A stretch of 53,001 bases of DNA from Opitutaceae bacterium (lineage in GTDB: Bacteria > Verrucomicrobiota > Verrucomicrobiia > Opitutales > Opitutaceae). Both the position numbers and the translations under genes were made by a program. The first letter of the stretch is position 1, and each line of letters opens with the position of its first letter. Location of the stretch: the NCBI GenBank assembly GCA_030693515.1, contig JAUYAK010000023.1:1-53001 (forward strand). The letters run 5' to 3'. The notes below the pieces were generated by a model that was not told the origin of the DNA, made no database searches, and saw nothing but the letters and a program-made list of their open reading frames with translations. Shown in pieces: positions 45,584 through 53,001 of this stretch.

Positions 45584-47296
45584 TTACGGGAGGTCGTATA
45601 CTTCCAAGAGCGTCGAACCCGGTGTGGAGTCGCCGCTTTTCACCTGAACGGTATACGCTCCCGGAGCCAGCGAGAGGAAAACCGCGGCGTCGCGACTGCT
45701 TTCGTCGAGGAGACGGAAGGCTCCGGCGCGGTCAAACGCCTCGAGCAGAGCACCGGTCGTCCCGGCTGTTCCCCCAGCCCACCCTTCGTTGAACGCAACG
45801 ACCCGTTCACCCTGAAAGACCTTGAGAACCGGAAGGGCCAACGCATCCGCCACACCGAAAGCCGACAACGTCGGACCAACCGCCCGCACGAGCACGTTTC
45901 GAGACGATGAGCCGGAAATGACGAAACCCGAGATGAGCGCACCATCATCTGAGGTCACCCGCGCCAGCGTCGAGATGTTGACGATCGCTTGGGCATTCGA
46001 ACCGGCCGCAGAACCGCTGAATATCTGCGTGATCTTGCGGCCTTCACCGGCCCTGGTTCCAAGAAAGCGGCACGCGACGCTGCTTCCCCCGTTGTCGTAG
46101 ATTTCGAGAATCCCATATTGCTGGGTGCCGGTCACGAGACCGCCGCTGTAGGGGCCGCCCTTGGCCAGTCCCCTTTCAGTAAGTGCCGCGCTATGCAACA
46201 CGGTGACGGGCGCGCCGCCGCCGGTCGCGTAATCCGAATTGGTGCCATCGTCATAGGCGAGGCCGTGCATATCACCGGAAAAAAGCACCAGATTGGAGAT
46301 GCGGTTGTCGCGGATGAAATCCGCCAACTCCCTGCGCTCCGTGGCGTAGCCGCCCCACGTATCAGAGCCCACCTCATCCGGCGAAATCCACGGGACCGTG
46401 CAGACCCAAACAATCAGCGGAAACCCACTGTCTCGCGCACTGATCAGTTCCTGCTTGAACCAAGCTTTTTGCGCGGCGCCGAGGCGGCTTTTGGAGGCCG
46501 ACTCCCGCTGGGAGGCGGGCATAGCCGCGCTGCGCAGATCGGTCATGATGAACCGAACCCGCCCGACTGTGAACGCTTGCCCGATCGTGCCGCCTGCGAC
46601 CGGAGTCGGGTAATGGGGCACGCGCTCGCGATAGGCGGCGCGAGCGGCATCACGGCCGGCGGCCGTCGAGTCGGTGTCGTTCCCGCAGAAGTCGTGGTCG
46701 TCCCACATGTAGGCCATAGCCATGCTGCGGTAGAACACCCCCTGGCTCGCATGCCCGAGAACCTGATCGTAGTTGGCGCGGTGGTCATTGATCTGGACCG
46801 AGTTCGTGTCGCTGTAGTGGAGATCACCCGTGTTGATGAAAAGCAGCGGTTTTTCCCGGATGATTTCATCGAAGACACCCTGATTGCCCGAACGGAAATC
46901 ACTGCAACTGGCAAAAGCCACCCGGAAGGAAGCACGGCCCAGCGGAAAGGTCCTGAACTTACCCCGGGCGTTAGCCTCGGCGCGCACGACACCGCGCACT
47001 TCCAACGCATAAAAATAGTCGGTGTCCGGCTGTAATCCCTGCACGGTGAGCTTCACGGCGTTGCCACTCGTCGAGGCAGTCGTTACCGCCGCAGAGAACA
47101 TTGGCGCGGTCAGAGACTCGCTGGGACTGACGACCAGACGCACGCGCACATTGCTCTCGTTGATCCGACCGGCGACAGTGGCGCTGGTGGGCGACACATT
47201 CCCCGCCCACACTCCGCCGACTACCGGCGAGCCGGTCTGGGCCGCGACTGAGACGCAAAACGCAAGCCAAACAGCGATCTGTTTTTCCGTCTTCAT
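45584..47296 (-). CDS. PhoD-like secreted phosphoesterase
   Basis: This 570-residue exported protein has a signal peptide (about residues 1-19, IAVWLAFCVSVAAQT). An N-terminal fibronectin-like domain (WAGNVSPTSATVAGRI, LQPDTDYFYALEV) is followed by a PhoD-type metallophosphatase core: ASCSDFRSGN, FINTGDLHYSDT, MWDDHDFCGNDTDS and FSGDMHGLAYDD supply metal ligands. PhoD enzymes cleave phosphate mono- and diesters, often using Ca and Fe. The last ~134 residues are the same type of domain as at the end of the giant protein. The ATG at 47296 is preferred because it starts the signal; GTG at 47320 is an alternative. Confidence 0.85.
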   Translation of the reverse strand: MKTEKQIAVWLAFCVSVAAQTGSPVVGGVWAGNVSPTSATVAGRINESNVRVRLVVSPSESLTAPMFSAAVTTASTSGNAVKLTVQGLQPDTDYFYALEVRGVVRAEANARGKFRTFPLGRASFRVAFASCSDFRSGNQGVFDEIIREKPLLFINTGDLHYSDTNSVQINDHRANYDQVLGHASQGVFYRSMAMAYMWDDHDFCGNDTDSTAAGRDAARAAYRERVPHYPTPVAGGTIGQAFTVGRVRFIMTDLRSAAMPASQRESASKSRLGAAQKAWFKQELISARDSGFPLIVWVCTVPWISPDEVGSDTWGGYATERRELADFIRDNRISNLVLFSGDMHGLAYDDGTNSDYATGGGAPVTVLHSAALTERGLAKGGPYSGGLVTGTQQYGILEIYDNGGSSVACRFLGTRAGEGRKITQIFSGSAAGSNAQAIVNISTLARVTSDDGALISGFVISGSSSRNVLVRAVGPTLSAFGVADALALPVLKVFQGERVVAFNEGWAGGTAGTTGALLEAFDRAGAFRLLDESSRDAAVFLSLAPGAYTVQVKSGDSTPGSTLLEVYDLP

Positions 47297-47656
47297 TAGG
47301 GGTATCAACCTAGTTTTCACGTGCGAAACCCGCGGGCAAATGAATTTATTGATAAATTCCGGCGCAGCCTACGTAGCCCGAAACTCAGCGTTTCCACGAG
47401 CGAAACGGGATCATCGCAATGCCAAAACCCACTCCACCGGCCGAGCGACGGATGGAAATCCCAACCATGAGCGAACGCGGAAGAGTTGCACCGCCCTTGG
47501 GCCAAGATTTCGCCCTCCATCCGAGAATCAAAATCCCGCAACTAACGCCGGCAATCATCGCCTGCCTCCCGGCAGACGAGACACGGAATGATCGTTTCTT
47601 GGTGGTTTTCGCGTTGCGCCACAAATGCCGCGCACTTGGGTTCCATCACTCTCGCA
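47297..47656. promoter_or_regulatory. Divergent intergenic region with AT-rich palindrome
   Basis: The 360-bp gap between the divergent phosphoesterase and hydroxyacid dehydrogenase genes has no supported gene; short frames on both strands are low complexity. It contains a perfect palindrome with eight-base arms, GAATTTAT-TG-ATAAATTC at 47342-47359, about 46 bp upstream of the phosphoesterase ATG. This is unusually AT-rich for the window and is well placed for an operator or a -10 region. Promoters for both genes should lie here, but none can be assigned firmly. Confidence 0.4.
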
Positions 47657-48640
47657 ATGCCACGTGACCTGCTCCTCCTTTGGACCGACGTTCCGCTCCA
47701 CGCCGATGCGCTCGAGGTCCTGACCCCACACGTGCGCCTCGCGGGGCCGAATATCCCCGCTGCGTTCACGGTGCCGGGCGAACCGGCCGCGGCGGATGCG
47801 GCCATCGTCGGCGTGCAGCGGAGCTGGGACGCGGCGGCTTTCGCCGCTGCGCCGCGGCTGCGCGTCATAGCGCGCACGGGCATCGGCTACGACAATGTCG
47901 ATGTGCCCGCCGCCTCCGCGGCCGGGGTCTGCGCGCTCAACACGCCCGATGCACCCACGGAATCCACCGCCGAATTTGCGATCGCGCTTATGTTCGCCGT
48001 CGCCCGCCGTGTCGCCACCGCCGATCACAACTCCAAGGCCGGCGCGTGGAAAGTCGACGCGACCGTGCTCGGCTTCGACCTCGCGGGCAAGACGCTCGGG
48101 CTCGTCGGCTTCGGCCGCATCGCGCGCCGGGTGACCGAGATCGCCCGGGCGATCCGCATGGACGTGCGCGTGTTTGATCCGCTCGTTTCCTCCGAGGCGA
48201 TCGCGGCCGCGGGCGCGACCCGCTGCGCCGATCTTTCCGAGCTCCTGCGCCAGGCGCGCGTGCTCTCGCTCCACGCGCCGCTCACGCCCGCGACGCGCGG
48301 ACTCATCGGCGCGGCTCAGCTCGCGCTCCTGCCGGCCGGCGCGATCCTGATCAACACCGCGCGCGGCCCGCTCATCAACGAGGCCGCCGTGCTGGCGGCG
48401 CTCGATGCCGGCCGACTCGCAGGTGCCGGGCTCGACGTGTGGGAACGCGAGCCCGTCGCTGCCGATCATCCGCTCTTCCGCCACCCGCGCGTGATCGCGA
48501 CGCCCCACATGGCGGCCTACACCGACGAGGGCCGCCGCCGCAGCCACGTCGCCGCCGCCGAGGGCGTGCTCGCCGTCCTGCGCGGAGACCGCACCCCTCT
48601 GCTCATTGATCCCGCGATGTGGGAACGTCGGCGCAGGTAG
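47657..48640 (+). CDS. D-isomer-specific 2-hydroxyacid dehydrogenase
   Basis: This 327-residue cytoplasmic NAD-dependent enzyme of the phosphoglycerate/glyoxylate reductase family has no signal. It shows RTGIGYDNVDVPAA, the NAD loop GLVGFGRIARRV (GxGxxA), NTARGPLIN (catalytic Arg), DVWEREPV (Glu) and the catalytic histidine in TPHMAAYT. The second NAD acidic residue is in the strand VFDPLVSS. It reduces a 2-keto acid or oxidises the D-2-hydroxy acid; the exact substrate is open. The ATG at 47657 (MPRDLLLLW) is chosen over an upstream frame that runs through the intergenic region. It converges with the NRPS gene with 23 bp between stops; a link to its product is possible but unproven. Confidence 0.88.
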   Translation: MPRDLLLLWTDVPLHADALEVLTPHVRLAGPNIPAAFTVPGEPAAADAAIVGVQRSWDAAAFAAAPRLRVIARTGIGYDNVDVPAASAAGVCALNTPDAPTESTAEFAIALMFAVARRVATADHNSKAGAWKVDATVLGFDLAGKTLGLVGFGRIARRVTEIARAIRMDVRVFDPLVSSEAIAAAGATRCADLSELLRQARVLSLHAPLTPATRGLIGAAQLALLPAGAILINTARGPLINEAAVLAALDAGRLAGAGLDVWEREPVAADHPLFRHPRVIATPHMAAYTDEGRRRSHVAAAEGVLAVLRGDRTPLLIDPAMWERRRR

Positions 48641-48663
48641 CGCCGAGCCCGCCACGCGTCGTC

Positions 48664-53001
<4,338 letters not shown>

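Overview
The window is high-GC DNA, very probably from a verrucomicrobial (Opitutaceae-like) chromosome. The reasons are a TonB-dependent receptor of the type common in that family, a sulfatase and GH106 glycosidase sharing a polysaccharide locus, several Gfo/Idh/MocA, ThuA and xylose-isomerase-fold proteins, long secreted proteins with LTD and CotH domains, and dispersed palindromic repeats. No tRNA, rRNA, CRISPR array or insertion sequence was seen. The taxonomic guess rests on protein style, not on a search.

Region 1 (1-6214) is mostly housekeeping: threonine synthase (thrC), a translationally coupled minus-strand pair of a ParE-type topoisomerase subunit and an S41-type lipoprotein, a membrane-anchored AsmA-like protein and a DsbA-fold protein.

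Region 2 (6248-25213) looks like a carbohydrate-utilisation locus. An IclR regulator diverges from a TonB receptor. A nearly gapless plus-strand run follows: ExuT-like MFS transporter, AraA-like isomerase, GH106 alpha-L-rhamnosidase, esterase, sulfatase, small TPR protein, a four-gene ABC importer resembling the RhaTPQS rhamnose system, and an SGNH esterase. Inferred role: desulfating, deacylating and cutting a rhamnose-containing polysaccharide (possibly sulfated and uronate-bearing), then importing the sugars. Two members of one palindromic repeat family lie in the run, one of them between the two permease genes.

Region 3 (25254-29954) holds two paralogous small secreted proteins flanking a Gfo/Idh/MocA oxidoreductase, a Tat-exported protein related to mannonate dehydratase (UxuA) and a ThuA-like protein. 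Region 4 (30013-30440) is short but striking: a 36-residue valine-rich ORF followed 17 nt later by a perfect intrinsic terminator, the layout of an ilv-type attenuator, but with no branched-chain amino-acid gene downstream.

Region 5 (30464-39172) is an MFP-RND-RND efflux operon whose first RND pump has two unusual insertions. Region 6 (39364-47296) has two secreted proteins, a 2,007-residue LTD/CotH/beta-helix protein and a PhoD-like phosphoesterase, which share a C-terminal domain of about 130 residues. Region 7 (47657-53001) has a 2-hydroxyacid dehydrogenase convergent with the last part of a non-ribosomal peptide synthetase (A-tail, PCP, C, A, PCP, TE) that runs off the right edge.
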